A DNA stretch of 64,000 bases from Brassica napus (Eukaryota > Streptophyta > Magnoliopsida > Brassicales > Brassicaceae). Position 1 is the stretch's first letter. Each line of letters begins with the position of its first letter. The stretch lies in the NCBI RefSeq assembly GCF_020379485.1, contig NC_063437.1:20423726-20487725 (forward strand). The letters run 5' to 3'. Under the pieces are notes generated by a model that ran no database searches, had not been told where the DNA came from, and saw nothing but the letters and a program-made list of their open reading frames with translations. Shown piece by piece: positions 24,544 through 37,702 of this stretch. The position numbers and the translations under genes are program-made.

Positions 24544-25917
24544 ATGATTTGATTAAAAAAAAAAAATTGTTGGATTTTTTTTGACATTGCTTAAATAAAA
24601 AATGACACATTTATAATTAACACTCTTATAAGGTGAATCCGACTTGAGTTCCAGTGAAAAAAAGAAAAACGTAAATATAGTCGTTAACTACTTGACTAAT
24701 AAAGGGATTCTTTCAGTACTCTATAGATGAATTTGTTTTGTGATTGACATTAGATCACAATATATCTGGGTTTTCTCATTAATGCGTGTTTTCAATCTTT
24801 TGATTTGTCGGTAAATCTTTTGATTATCTTTTATATTAAACAAGTAATTTAATAATGAGAGGGTCAGCTTTGGACAGGCAGGGTTTGACGAGTTGATTTT
24901 GCCTCGGTTGAAGAATGTCGCGCACTAGCAGTCTAGCACGTGTGTCTAAAATTCGCTTTGTTTATCTTTTCAACTTTTAAAAACAATATTTCACCGTATC
25001 CAAATTCAAAACACAAAAAAATTACAGCATAACCTCGACGTCAAAGTATGTAAAATTATTTTAATGGAGCAAACAATTACGTGTTACTAGTTAATACTTA
25101 GTAGTTAGTACCAATATACTAAAAAAAAAAATTCTTTATACTTCCATGTGGGAGTATTACAAAAGTAATGAACTAGTGGAAGACGAGAGAGATTCCTTTG
25201 TTAAGCTTTTAGACATTTCCATTTTCTTTAAGTTTCAAAAGAAACCTTTCTATCACTCTTTTTTACTAGAGAATCAATGCAAATCACTTTGTAATAAAGT
25301 CTCTATACGTTGCATGCAGGTTATATACAAATACAATCCATGAGTCCTTAAATAAAAAAAATAGTAATCACATTTCCTTACATTGGTATTTTTGTTTAAG
25401 TACAACCATATAATAATAATCTGTTCACAAAATGAAAATCGATGATCATCAAAGTCAAAGCAATAATAGTACGCCGAACCATAGAAAGAACTTATAGAGA
25501 TGGAACAATTGGATATTCAGATGGAGAGGATATGGGTCTTGACATAATATTCTATATTCACAGGGTCCACTAAACTGATCATTCATCTCCATTTTAGCAT
25601 GGAGCAGTTGGCCTAATTGCTTCCATTTTCTTGTAATTTATCTAATAATTATAATTTGTATTACTTGAAAAAAAACAATAAATCGTACGCTTTTTAAAAG
25701 TACACATATTTCAATGCCAATTATATATTTTATAGTTCAGCAAATAAACCATTTAAAAGTATAGAAACCCACGATTTAAACTTGAAAATAATTTGAAATA
25801 GATCACCATTGAACCAGATTTTGAACTGCAGGGTACTGTATTTTCTCTTTGAAAAATGTACAATATATTGGAAAAAAACTCTGATTTATTTGTTGAAATC
25901 GAGACAATAGTCGTTTA

Positions 25918-26171
25918 GAACACCCCCAATAGAGAGTTCTAACTTTATAGTTCTAAAAACACATATATATGTATATATATATATATATATTATATATGTG
26001 TGTAATTATAGAATTCTAAATTTTTTGATCCAAAATACCTTCACAAAGATATTTTAGGTTTGGTTTCCAATAAAATTTAGAACTTCGTAATTACGTGCAT
26101 ATATATAATATATACATATACATATATGTATTTTTAGAACTCCTAAACTATAACTTCCATTGGAGATGTTT
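25918..26171. mobile_element. Second foldback MITE of related type
   Basis: The left end GAACACCCCCAATAGAG and the right end CCATTGGAGATGTT are inverted relatives. Internal arms with TAGTTCTAAAAACACATATA are mirrored by TATATGTATTTTTAGAACT. The ends resemble those of the MITE at 24.3 kb, suggesting one family. Confidence 0.65.
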
Positions 26172-28876
26172 TTACTGGAAAAATGCAATCTAATTAGACT
26201 TTGTATTTGAAAAGATATTTAAAGTCTCACTGTATATCACAACTAGAGTAAAAAGGAAAATATGAAAAAAAAATCAGCTAGTTTACTTTCATTTCAACTA
26301 ATCAAGATAATAAATGTAGAAATCATTTCTGCCAGATTTAAAAATATAAAATAGAGTAAAATTTCTTTCAGTTTTGGATGAATTGAAAATTTTTTACTCC
26401 ATCATATTACTTTTTCAGTTCATTTTCACTATTATATTTTTTTATCTTTTTCGTCTATTATATAACAAATCACATCCTTAGTGATCATGTAGAGTATCAC
26501 CTCAAATAATAAATTGTCAAACATCACACAATACCTTAGAGGTTGATGATATACAGGAAAATAAGAGAGCAAAAAAAGAAGAATTGTTTGTGATATGTCG
26601 GTAAGATTGACATATACTACCGTACTAGAAGTCTACAATCTTAGCTTTTCTTGGGTCCCCTAAATAATTTGGAATCCTATTTTGATTGATACATCGACAC
26701 AATGGCCAGTAAACTGGGCAATCTTACGTTATCATATGGCCTCATTTGTCTTCACCTATTGGATAAATTATTGGGCTCGGCAATGGGTTTCTTGGTTCGC
26801 TCCGTTCATAAAAACCTCGCACAATAATGTGTCACACTTGTCTTTTTTAGTAAATAACTTGTGGAAAAAAATATTATCCAACGTCTACAGTTCCATCTTA
26901 GCTTTTCTTATTCGAAAGTTGAAACTAAAGGTTCCAAGTAGCAACTAGCTGGACCCGAAATTTCTAGAAATAAAAAAGGAAAATGTTTAAAATAAGAAAA
27001 AAGAAGAGCCACAAACATAGATGTCAGGAAGAAAAAGATGCATCTACGGTTCGTAACATCCCATATGTAGGATAATGGACCAAGTTTTTAGGTTCGGTTG
27101 TTTTCTCTTGTTCATATCATTTGACTTGTAGCTCGCTCTCCATCTTCCAAACATCTCTATTTGACGTGTACCATGTTAGATATAACTTTAAATATATCAT
27201 AATACTATTAAGTCAACTTTTGTTATTTTTCTTATTCTCTCTGTTTTACAAGTTGGTACAACACACAAAACCATATATACAGATGCGAAATTAGCATTTT
27301 CAGAAAGTGATATACTCTTGATTTTTTTTGTTTGGTTAAATTCATATACTTGCAAACAAGACTTTATCTCATTCCTAACACAAATATATATAAATATGAT
27401 GAGGATATGTATATTTATGATTTATAACGAAAGGAGAATATGTTGTCCCTCGAATCTAATGTCCAGAGACTCGACATCACCAAACCTTATTGAAAACAAC
27501 ACATATCTCTATTCGGTAGCCATCTCACCATATATGCTCTTCTCTTGAAGTTTGTCTCTTGGTACTGAAAATGAATATAAATTTATTTATAATTCATAAC
27601 CTTGACTGTATATCTCGATTGAGTTATATATGTTGAGTACTAATTCGATTCAACTGTTTATGACACTTCATCTCAGACCTAACTGACGGGTGAAGACGAA
27701 ATGAATTATTCAAAATCTTATATATGTATTGTCTTCACATTTCAATATTTATTTAAACTTCTTTGTATATCACCGACATGCCATATAGTTTCTAAAAGCT
27801 TACAATGTAACAAAACATATGCCATTATGTATTTGCCTCCTACCATATTTTTCTGTTTGGAGTTCATATAGTACAACTACCGACGATGTACTTTTGTCAT
27901 AAACATATTGATGGAGATGTCACACCTCCTACTCTTCTTGGCTATTAAGAAAACGCGTTGTTGTATATGGAATATTTAGACATCGTAGCAAGTTCTCTCA
28001 TTGAATAAATATGTAGTTTTGTGTGCCCTATCACTATAACACAAAAATATGATTATATGAAAATACAAACCAGCAGCTAGAATTTCACTGCATTGAAAAT
28101 GTTAGAGAGATATTAACCAAAGATAATTAATTCATGTATGATATAAGAGAGCTGCAAGAAGTTGCGCCCTGTGGATGCAACAAGAGATTAAGAGTGTGGT
28201 AAGCATTCACGTGGAAAGCAAATAAAGAGAGGGAGAGACGCAGACAAAACACCACAAAGCAAACACACTCACAAGTTTGGTCACTCGGGCCCCTTCCATT
28301 ATTGCTACTACTCTCACACGCCTTTGTCTTTATACACGTGTCATTCGATAATTTTTACATTTACCAATTGGTCGTATTAATTTTTCACATTGCTGATCGT
28401 TACTCACGAGAATCTGCACTATGTTAATTTCTTTTCTAGGATTAACAACCTTATGAATGTGATGATTGGTCTTAATTTGATGTTGGACATGCTCTATAGT
28501 CTTGTTTATTCACATGATCTAAAAGTTGTATCGTGCATGAAAATAGTGCTTTCTTGTTTTTACAATTGGATGAGTACATTGGTGGGTGCAGCACCATTGA
28601 GTATTGGTGACGAATTATCATCACTAATAATGATTAGTTGGGAGAGTTAGTGTTTTCCTCCCATGGGCTGAGGAGGCCAATACTCGAACAGTAATAATGA
28701 ATGAATAACCATTATTGTTTTTTTTTTAGTTAGGCAATAGCCAATAGACAATCAGAATACGTAGACGTTTTATTAAAACTACAACTGATAATCAAATTAG
28801 CATGCACATCAAATTTTCAACATTACGAATATATATGCAATATCTCATTTTTATTTTCATGGGGATATATTTTGGA

Positions 28877-28924
28877 TAGTAATATTTGATTTTTTTTTTT
28901 TTTGATAACTTAGTAATATTTGAT
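28877..28924 (-). mobile_element. Micro-SINE tail: T13-GATAACT between perfect 14-bp repeats
   Basis: TAGTAATATTTGAT occurs at 28877-28890 and 28911-28924. The 20-nt insert on the minus strand is AGTTATC plus poly(A), identical to the last bases of the SINE at 8282-8468 (AGTTATC followed by A's). It reads as a SINE insertion truncated to its final seven bases. Confidence 0.65.
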
Positions 28925-30089
28925 ATTCGAACTATTCATTCATATCCAATCTTACTTGTTATTCTTTGACTTTATACATGTTATATTAAAGTCTATATAT
29001 ATAGAGATGCAAAGAGTTTTGGTGATTGTTTCGAAATGTTTTAAGTGGTGAGAAACACAATTTTGTGGGGTTTCAGAATTATATCTGATCATCAAAACTA
29101 CAAATTTCAAATAGTTTAGTGTTTTTTTCCACATTAATGAAAGTTTAATCAATAAAATGAAACGATGGAACTAACAATGTTTTTGGTTATAGTCGGAAAT
29201 ATTACCATATTATGCAATATATCTCTGATTCACTCTTTTACCTTTTAGGTAATGGAGATCTAAGTGCAGTTTTCTTAATTGCCTTTAGTCATAAAAATAT
29301 TGTCTCTATTTCAAATTAAATATCATTTAAGGTTTTGCATATGTATATTTAAAAGTTTAATATTTCATTTTTCTTTTCTTTTATTATAAATTTATAGCAT
29401 TTATTATTTTTCTATGGTTTTTTTTAACAATATTCTTGGAATTAAAACTTCAAGGTTACATAAGAGTAGCATTATGCAGAATACTCTTGGCATAATTACG
29501 TAATTATGCTCTCTACAAACATGCATGAAATATATAAAAGGAAATAAGAAAGAGACTAGATATCTATAAAAAACTTCAAAAAAAAATCCATATGATATGA
29601 TTTCGAGTTAATAGCTCTAATGAACCCCTAATTGTCAGATGGAATCCAGATTTCAGAAAAACCGACATTTATTTTGTAAATTTTATTATACGAAAGCAAC
29701 TAACACGAAACGAAGGGAATATTTAAGAACCACTTTTGTTTATCTCTTGGTTTATGATTGACTTTTACAATTAACTGGAAATAAATAGAATGTGTCGAGT
29801 CCATTCTCCGTACGTTTAGTGGACGCCAGTTACCGTTCTTAAAATTGTTTAATTATCCTCTCAGTTACGCCGCCACAGGCTACCGGTTCCTCCCGTTTTC
29901 TTTTTCCGTCCCACACGCCGTCCGTACCACCTGCTTCACCGGTAAAACCACAAAAGCTCGTGTCCGTGTCTTATTGTGCTCATTGCTCAATGTTTTTACT
30001 CCACGTGTTGCCTCAAGCAAAAAATCAAAGGGGTATAAATATTAAAATATAATAGACTTACTATAGTATTTCCCTTAGATAATCTGGTG

Positions 30090-30773
30090 TACGTCTGGGC
30101 ATTAGAGTAGTAGGATTGGGTTCTGACCGGATCTTATCGGGTTCGAATTTTTCAAGTTTAGATATTTAGATCTAATAGGATAATTAGAATTTGTTGATTC
30201 ATGTTCGGTTCGGATCATGTCAGATTCTGATCAGCTCAAGTTTTAGATAGTTGGACCTAATATGATAATTAGAGTTTGTTAGTTTAGATTTGGTCCGGTT
30301 TCGGACCGGATTTGGTTCGGATTCTATTGGATCCAGACCAAAAAAATATCCAAAACACATAAAAATATCTAAAAATATTTAAATACCAAAAAAATATGAT
30401 AAATTTAATATGACATCTAACCAAAGACATAAGAAATATCCAAAATTTTATCTGATTATCGGAATTATATTTTTGATAATCTAAATTTTTACCCAAAATC
30501 CAAAACTATGCCCAGAAACTTAAATCTGAAACTTTAAAAAAATTTCCGTAATACCAAAATTATATTGAAACTCTCATATATACCTAATATGTACTAGAAA
30601 TTTTGGATTTTTGGGTACCTCATTCACGTTTTGATCGGGTCCGATCCAAGACCCGCGAATCTTCTATAACAAGACTAAATAGGATAAAAAGATCGAGTTT
30701 GGTTCTTATCCGAACCAAGATTTTTTGGGTTAGTTCAGATCGGGTCTTCGGATCCGGGTAAAATGTCCATGCC
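30090..30773. mobile_element. Non-autonomous DNA transposon, MULE-like, 684 bp
   Basis: Flanked by TAATCTGGTG at 30080-30089 and 30774-30783, a 9-10 bp duplication typical of Mutator-like elements. The left end (GTCTGGGCATT) and the reverse-complemented right end (GGCATGGACATTTTACCC) are loosely inverted. The interior is rich in CGGGT/GGTTCGG motifs and lacks a transposase. Confidence 0.6.
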
Positions 30774-31514
30774 TAATCTGGTGAAAGCAGAGCGTCTAGA
30801 GATTTCTTTAAGCCACACTTGTGTCGCCACGTATCAGCATAAACTTTAATACGATGTAATTCGACACACTAGATTGCTACCTCTTTAATTTAGGAACTCA
30901 CATTAAATATAATTACTGCATAATTTGACCCAAGGACAAAAGCTTAAGAGGTTACATGCGTGTCCACTTCCACTGTCAACGAATCAGTTACTGCCACCTC
31001 AGCTTTTAGAATTTTAAATGACAGATTTATCCTCAAATTCTTGTATTTAGTTATGACATGGATCGTTCCCATTGGCCGAGCTGATTTAAAATGCGTAAGA
31101 TAGATAGAGGTTAGAATAAAAATATATTTTTATATCTTTCTTCTATTGGATAGCGAAATATAATAAATAATGACAATGGAAAATGATATGTTTTCACAGA
31201 AAATAAATATTTTTGGTTTTTAATTGGATGTAAAAATACTTTTTTTTTCTAGAGATCTGAGCTTGGGACATGGAGATGGTAGAAGAACAAGCTCTCACCA
31301 TTTCTTCTTCTCTCTAAATCATTTCACACCAGATTCTTTTTTATTTTCCTATCCCAGATTTTCTCGGGAAAAAATAATTGTTTCCTTTCTCTTTCTCCTC
31401 ACTTGCTCAATAACACTTAATTTTTCTAGATCTACCTGACTTGTTAAAACCATCGAAAAGTTTCCGGCAAGATGTGTTCGCTTGTGTTCTATTGAGCTTC
31501 GAGAAAAATCAAAG

Positions 31515-31857
31515 GTGAGAAAAGATCAAATCTTTATTTATTTTTTTCGGTTAACATGCATCAATACCCAGTTATGTCTTTTTTTTTCTGATCTGTTTGA
31601 CTTTGGTGTTCCTGTAAGAACAAATCAGATTTTAAGATTTAGTTTTATCCGCGCGTGTCAGTTCTATTTTTGGAAGTAGCTTTTATGCAATAATCCTCTT
31701 GATTGATTCTTCTTTGAAATCTGTTTGACTTGAGTTTAAAGACATAGTGTTTTTGTTTCAGACAGAACTCCCCCTTCTTGTCTGAAAATAACTTAAATCT
31801 GATTTTTTTTTTGTTTTTTTCGATCTGGATTAATGATCTGTTTATTTGATTCTGCAG
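31515..31857 (+). other. Predicted 5' UTR intron of the CCCH gene
   Basis: A donor AAAG|GTGAGA at 31515 and an acceptor TCTGCAG at 31857 bracket a T-rich segment directly upstream of the start. 5' UTR introns are known in this gene family. An alternative acceptor lies near 31761. Confidence 0.5.
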
Positions 31858-31880
31858 AATCCGATTCCACAGATGGAACT

Positions 31881-33971
31881 ATGTGCTGTGGATCAGACCA
31901 ATTAAACCAGATCTCATCCCCAGAAGATACCACCACCAACACAGAGATGAACCACTTGAGAGTCGAAACAGAGGACACTTTCGCTAGCCTCCTCGAGCTA
32001 GCCGCTAACAACGACGTAGAAGGCGTTCGGCTATCCATCGACAGAGACCCTTCTTGCGTAGACGAGCCTGGTCTCTGGTACGGTCGCCAAAAGGGCTCCA
32101 AAGCCATGGTCAACGACCACAGAACCCCCTTGATGGTCGCCGCTACCTACGGAAGCATCGACGTGATCAAGCTGATCCTCTCTTTAACCGACGTGAACCG
32201 AGCCTGCGGGAGCGATCAGACCACCGCCTTGCACTGCGCCGCCTCCGGAGGGGCCGTGAACGCTGTGCAGGTCGTTAAGCTGCTTCTCGCGGCTGGAGCT
32301 GACTTGAATCTGATGGATGCTGACGGTCAAAGGGCTGGCGATGTGATCGTTGTCCCTCCGAAGCTCGAAGGTGTGAAGCTGATGCTTCAGGAGCTTCTCT
32401 CCGCGGCTACCGCGGAGAGGAACTTGAGGGTTGTGACTAATGTTAGGACCAGCAGGTCTAATTCTCCTAATGAAGAGGAGTATGGTGACGGCGATGGCGA
32501 GTCGCCGTTTAAGATGAAATCGTCTACGGAGTTCAAGAAAGAGTACCCGGTCGATCCGTCGTTGCCGGATATAAAGAACAGTATCTACTCGACGGACGAG
32601 TTTAGGATGTATTCGTTTAAAGTCAGGCCGTGCTCCCGCGCGTACTCGCACGACTGGACGGAGTGTCCCTTCGTCCACCCGGGCGAGAACGCGCGGAGGA
32701 GGGACCCGAGGAAGTTTCACTACAGCTGCGTTCCCTGTCCGGATTTTCGGAAGGGCGCTTGTAGGAGAGGGGACATGTGCGAGTTCGCGCACGGCGTGTT
32801 CGAATGCTGGCTTCACCCGGCTCAGTACCGCACCCGTCTCTGCAAAGATGGGACGGGATGCGCTCGCCGGGTCTGTTTCTTCGCCCATATACCCGAGGAG
32901 CTTCGACCGCTGTACGAGTCGACCGGTTCGGCCGTGCTTTCGCCTCGGTCGAACGCCGATTTTGCTGCTGCGTTGAGTCTCTTACCGCCCGGCTCTCCGT
33001 CTGGAGTCTCTGTTATGTCTCCGCTCTCGCCGTCCTCCGGGGGAAACGGGATGTCGTCGATGGCGTGGCCGCAGCCGAATGTACCTGCTCTGCAGTTGCC
33101 TGGGAGCAATCTGCGGTCGAGCAGGCTGAGATCTTCTTTCAATGCGAGAGATGAGATGAATATGTTGGCGGAGTACGAGCAGCAGCAGCTTCTTAATGAG
33201 TTTAACAGCTCGTTGAGCAGGTCTGGTCGGATGAAATCGCTGCCTCCTTCGAATCTTGAAGATCTTTTCTCCGCGGAAAGCTCTTCTTCTCCGAGGTTTA
33301 ATGACTCGGCTTTGGCTTCTGCTGTCTTCTCTCCTACGCATAAGTCAGCTGTGTTTAATCAGTTCCAGCAACAGCAGCAGCAGCAGAGTATGTTGTCTCC
33401 TATCAATACAAGCTACTCTTCGCCAAAGAGTGTGGATCACTCTTTGTTTTCAGGAGGAGGAAGGATGTCTCCTCGGAATGTGGTTGAGCCTATTTCGCCT
33501 ATGAGTTCTCGTGTCTCTATGCTGGCGCAATGCGTGAAGCAGCAGCAGCAGCAGCAACAGCAGCAACAACAGCAGCAGAATCAGTTTCGTAGCCTTAGAT
33601 CCAGGGAGCAGCTTAGAACAAGCTCAAGTCCTATTGTTGGTTCACCGGTTAACAACAATAATAACAACAACGCGTGGTCGTCTCAATGGGGTTCATCAAA
33701 TGGTAAACCGGATTGGGGGATGAGCTCAGATGCGGCAGCGCTTGGGAAGTTATCGTTTGATGGTGGTGTTGAGCCTGATGTTTCATGGGTTCAGTCACTG
33801 GTGAAGGAGAATTCTACAGAGGCCAAAGAGAATGCAGCTGCTACATCTTCTAACACTGGCCAAAACACAATGCAGCAGCCAACAACGTCTGAAATGGTAA
33901 TGGATCATGCTGGCCTTGAAGCTTGGATTGAGCAAATGCAGCTCGATCAGTTCGTAGCTCAGCAGAATTGA
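31881..33971 (+). CDS. OXS2: Ankyrin and tandem CCCH zinc finger protein, OXS2 (C3H30) orthologue
   Basis: A single coding exon of 696 residues from [10 protein letters not shown] to [10 protein letters not shown]. The upstream in-frame Met at 31833 falls in the predicted 5' UTR intron, so 31881 is preferred. Ankyrin repeats span about residues 80-170. The plant tandem CCCH module follows (C251...H266; C286-C294-C300-H304; C321-C327-C332-H336), characteristic of the arginine-rich TZF proteins. The C-terminal half is Ser/Pro- and Gln-rich with a CAG/CAA-encoded polyQ tract (33538-33580), and the end is conserved ([13 protein letters not shown]). The Arabidopsis homologue At2g41900 is a stress-linked regulator shuttling between cytoplasm and nucleus and binding nucleic acid. 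Relative to my recollection of it, two residues are missing in SLTDVN. Codon use is GC-richer than the neighbourhood and the gene looks functional. Confidence 0.93.
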   Translation: MCCGSDQLNQISSPEDTTTNTEMNHLRVETEDTFASLLELAANNDVEGVRLSIDRDPSCVDEPGLWYGRQKGSKAMVNDHRTPLMVAATYGSIDVIKLILSLTDVNRACGSDQTTALHCAASGGAVNAVQVVKLLLAAGADLNLMDADGQRAGDVIVVPPKLEGVKLMLQELLSAATAERNLRVVTNVRTSRSNSPNEEEYGDGDGESPFKMKSSTEFKKEYPVDPSLPDIKNSIYSTDEFRMYSFKVRPCSRAYSHDWTECPFVHPGENARRRDPRKFHYSCVPCPDFRKGACRRGDMCEFAHGVFECWLHPAQYRTRLCKDGTGCARRVCFFAHIPEELRPLYESTGSAVLSPRSNADFAAALSLLPPGSPSGVSVMSPLSPSSGGNGMSSMAWPQPNVPALQLPGSNLRSSRLRSSFNARDEMNMLAEYEQQQLLNEFNSSLSRSGRMKSLPPSNLEDLFSAESSSSPRFNDSALASAVFSPTHKSAVFNQFQQQQQQQSMLSPINTSYSSPKSVDHSLFSGGGRMSPRNVVEPISPMSSRVSMLAQCVKQQQQQQQQQQQQQNQFRSLRSREQLRTSSSPIVGSPVNNNNNNNAWSSQWGSSNGKPDWGMSSDAAALGKLSFDGGVEPDVSWVQSLVKENSTEAKENAAATSSNTGQNTMQQPTTSEMVMDHAGLEAWIEQMQLDQFVAQQN

Positions 33972-35281
33972 GAGGTTAGTTAAAACCAAAGAAGCTTACT
34001 TTTTCTTGTTTTTTTTTTGGTTTTTCTGTGTGTGGTTGGTTTATATGAACCTCTTTTGTTTACAGGTGGTAGAAGTGGTAACAAGATTAACAAAAGAAGG
34101 GAGAGGTTTTCTATGTTTTTGGTCAAATTAATTTTCACAAATTTTTAGATAAGAGAAGGGAACAACAAAACAAGAACAAAAGGCTTATGGGAAGGAAGGA
34201 GAAGAGAAAGAAAAAAACTTCTTGGTTTTTTTTTCTCCCATTTTCATATTTATTTTTAGGATATTCTCCCATTATTATCATGATTATTATTTTTATTTAT
34301 TGTATGAATATTTGTTATCTTTTATATGTTGAGAACCCTGAAATTAAATTTTATAATATTTAATCTTTTGGTTTATCTTATTTATCTTTAAGTGCCTCAA
34401 TATATAGAGATATTCATTTGAGCATTAGTGCAATAAAGAAATGTAATTATGTCGGGTAGAGTTGAGTGGGGGCAAATCCATAAAGGGTTAGTTTTGGATT
34501 TTCTTTGAGATGTGGATGTGGTTTATTGGGCAGGTGAAAATGATATTGTAGACATCTTTAGTTAAGTTCTTGTCATCTATCAATCTTTGATAAAACTGAT
34601 CAACCACATCTTTTTCTTTTTTTTTAAATGCTTTGGAATATACAAATTTAGCTTTGCGTGGTGGTGGTGGCCTGGTGGGTTGATTTTAATATGAACATTT
34701 AATATTCAGTAATTCTTAATATCTACATCTGATAAATTATAAGCCTCTTTCTCTCCTTGGTGCAACCAATTTTGAGTCCTCGAGCTCACGTGACTGTTTT
34801 TTTAAACTCAATTCTTATCATTATTCTTTGATCAGAAAAAGAATAAACCAAGATTAGTGCGAATTCGTTTTTTTTTGTGGGTTTCTTTTGCCATAGAGTA
34901 TGGTGCAACACTATGTTTAAGTTATTTACTCTTTTTCTTTTTGATAAGGTATTTTATTTACTTTTGTTGGTAATTCTTTTGTTCTTATAATTTAAAGTAA
35001 ATAGATCAAATTGATTTGTGGAAAAGAACAAAAACAGTTGATCGTCACCTTTCAATGATCAACTTTCGGTGCATATGTTTGTTCCTAAGTGATTTTCTTT
35101 ATCACCTTTTATATTCCCATTAATATTTTATTTACCAAAAGCTTTGTGGTGATGTGATCATCAAACACAAAGCACAAATATTATGCGGAGTATCTTATTC
35201 AAGATAACACCAAACCTATTGAGAGAATATATTATACTCAAGAATCATTTTTAATATTTTCAAGAATTTATTCATCAATCT

Positions 35282-36257
35282 TTTTTTTTTTTTCCGTCAA
35301 TAGTTTTTTAATTAATAGAAACGGGCCAAGCCCAGAAACAAATTACAACAAAAGCCCACTAAACCTATCGGGCTAAAATTCGTTACACAATTGGGCCCAT
35401 TCCAGCGGCCCACCTTGAGAAACCCTAGACACACACGGGAGTGAAGCGCGGCCGCCTCGCAGATCCGTCTTAACGTCGCGAGGACACGTGTCAACATCCT
35501 CGACGTCGAGGGTCACGTGTCGCGAGATCAGCACGTCACACCCGCTTCTCGACCTCACCGGAGATCGAACCTTAGGATCAACCGGCCACACCGGGACTCC
35601 GCAGATCCGAACCTCTACACCGTCTCTTCATCGTCAAGAGCTTATGGGACTCTAATGCCGGAGAGAATCAATCGCCGTGGCGAGATCTCATCCACCCCCG
35701 TTCACCGCAGCCGCCCAAAGCCTCGCAAGCAACCTCACTCTTTCCGTCGGAAATCATCCTCTCCTCCGACGCGACCAGAAAAAAAACTCAAAACCGCAAC
35801 TAGACGCCGAAACTAAAAAGAAAAGATGGAAAAATCTAAACCCTAAAAGACAAGGGGACTGAAGCCGGCGACGTAAAGCTGTGATAGCCTTTACCCCCCG
35901 GAAGCTAGATCCGACGACGGCGGAACTAAAGAAGCTTCCCCGCCGCGGAGACAAAGGACCGGCGGCGACGGATCTGTGAGAGCCTCCGTCTCCCGGAGCT
36001 AGAACTCGAACTATTGACCCCCCCCTCCTATCCGCAAACCCCGCCGCGACTCCCGAACCGGAACCACACCGGTTGATGGCTGATCTGAACTCCGACAAAC
36101 GGCAACCGAATAAGAGGGAGAACGACATGACCGGATGATTTTACCGAAGGGAAAAGGGCTCCGACGACGGCACGGACGCTCACGCGCCGGCCGACCGCCG
36201 GATCCCCTTTGAGAAGACTTTTCTCTCTCTAACTTTTCTTGCTTTTTATCAGCTCTT
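35282..36257 (-). mobile_element. GC-rich non-LTR retroposon (about 976 bp) with 17-bp target duplication
   Basis: AATTTATTCATCAATCT occurs exactly at 35265-35281 and 36258-36274. The left end is a T run (poly(A) on the minus strand) followed by CCGTCAATAG. The right end is its 5' side. The body is much richer in G+C than the surroundings (CGGCGGCGACGG-type stretches), with no reverse transcriptase or other known domain. Open frames on either strand are Arg/Ser-rich and do not look real. It is a recent poly(A) retroposon: either a non-autonomous element, a truncated LINE, or a captured leader sequence. Confidence 0.75.
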
Positions 36258-37585
36258 AATTTATTCATCAATCTATCCCTGAATTTTAAAAGAAAGGAAA
36301 AAGCTGATTTTAACGCAGCTTTAATCAAAACCAAAGGGCAAAGAAAAAGAAGCATACACAGAAAAAGTAGGGTGAGAAGTAAAAGCATATCAGCAGAAGC
36401 TAATTCATTCTTCCTTCTCCTTCTAATTATTCTCTTTGTATTCTCTTTATCTTTTATTATTTCCTAGAAGTCTTCAGATTTGATCACTTTATTGTCATTC
36501 ATCAACAGAGATAATAGCAAAATCGATGCCAGCAAATCTACTTTGCCAGGAAAGTTTGGGTTGAAAACAAACTAACTACACATTTTGTCAGAAAAACAAA
36601 TTACACAAATACTAAACGTAATCGGACAGAATATAAATGGAAGACATTGGACCTCCCTAACCAAATCCAATACACAAACGATGACTACTTGATGGGCTTT
36701 AGACCTCTTTAAAGGATCCACATATAAGAAAACATAATGAAGACATTGGACCTCACAAGATCCATGCGTTCCATTTGAAACATTCAAACCAATTTAAATA
36801 ACCAAAAGATATAAGGCCACTCCAACTTTCCCTCGTCAACAAACATTAGATCAAAGCTCATAAGATACATTATATGGATTCTTTGACCCTATTAGTTAGT
36901 ATAAAATTAGCATATCTCAGCTGTTTCTTTCCTTAGAGACGAGCCAGCTTAGTAATCAAGTTCGTATTGCTCTATACCAACCTATGAGGAAGGACAATAG
37001 TACGTATATCGGGATCGGATGGAGTTGAAAATGCTCTCGGATATATAGTTCCTGGTTAATATTGTCATAAAAAGCTTAAAATATGAATTAAGATCAGAGT
37101 TTCACAGGCCTACGAATAGCAGCATCAGTGACAATATTTAGAACATCTTAAACTATAAGCAAATAGGATTATTATAAGATCACATCACAGTCATGCCCAA
37201 CATTAATGCAATGAGAATGCACACCTAATACTTCTTCCATCACAACATCGACATTTTTTTTGAAATTGTAGATATGCTACATTTAGTCCAATTTGCTAAT
37301 TTTGGTTAAAAGGTATGCTATAGCTTTTTATTTGTAACCTAGTGTGTTTTCAAAAGTTTAAAGTTTGTAAATAAATTAAATAGAGTTACTAACTTAGAAA
37401 AACACATTTGACCCGGTAAAATATAAATGGATGGAAACGCTGAAATGACTCAAAGCCACACAATGGCATACAAATTCAGCGGTGACTAGTATCCTTAACT
37501 TACATTATTGATGTGATTTCTAAATGTTTGGTTAGAAATCGATACCTAAAATAAGCCTCCCTAAAAATAACTTATCTACCTCCGG

Positions 37586-37593
37586 TATAAATA
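37586..37593 (+). promoter_or_regulatory. TATA box of the AG-peptide gene
   Basis: TATAAATA 110 bp before the start codon, followed by a short A-rich leader. Confidence 0.6.
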
Positions 37594-37702
37594 CTCTTGA
37601 ACACCATCCATTCTCTTCAGACCTGCAAGAAAATAAAAATAAAAAGTAACAAAAGTAGCAAGAAATAAGAAAAGAAAAAAACCTTTCAGGTCTCAACTAA
37701 AA

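Larger units (their letters stand above)
23729..31880. other. Large gene-free interval and OXS2 promoter/leader
   Basis: About 8 kb, AT-rich. Near 23.73-24.1 kb is the SD3-1 promoter/leader. It contains two foldback MITEs, one poly(T) micro-insertion, a MULE-like element, and at 31.2-31.86 kb the 5' leader of OXS2. A less AT-rich patch at about 29.80-30.03 kb has no clear coding potential. Short open frames at 25.1, 26.7, 27.3 and 28.4 kb show no motif and no splice support. Confidence 0.55.
33972..37702. other. Intergenic region with retroposon
   Basis: Holds the OXS2 3' UTR (possible intron from 33975, GTTAGT, to the acceptor near 34065), AT-rich spacer, the GC-rich retroposon at 35282-36257, and further AT-rich spacer ending in the AG-peptide promoter. 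No other gene is seen. Confidence 0.55.

Noticed and set aside
26682..26948. 88-codon Trp-rich open frame
   Set aside because: No family resemblance and no promoter or neighbour context. Likely chance in the gene-free interval.
30130..30150. GGGTTCGAA as a tRNA B box
   Set aside because: Part of the CGGGTTCGG-rich MULE-like element. No A box.
32184..32888. 234-codon antisense open frame within OXS2
   Set aside because: A shadow of the GC-rich CCCH coding sequence in another frame. The sense protein is clearly the real gene.
35754..36388. Arg/Ser-rich open frames on the minus strand of the GC-rich block
   Set aside because: They lie in the retroposon body and partly run across its target duplication, so they cannot be one real gene. 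No domain seen.
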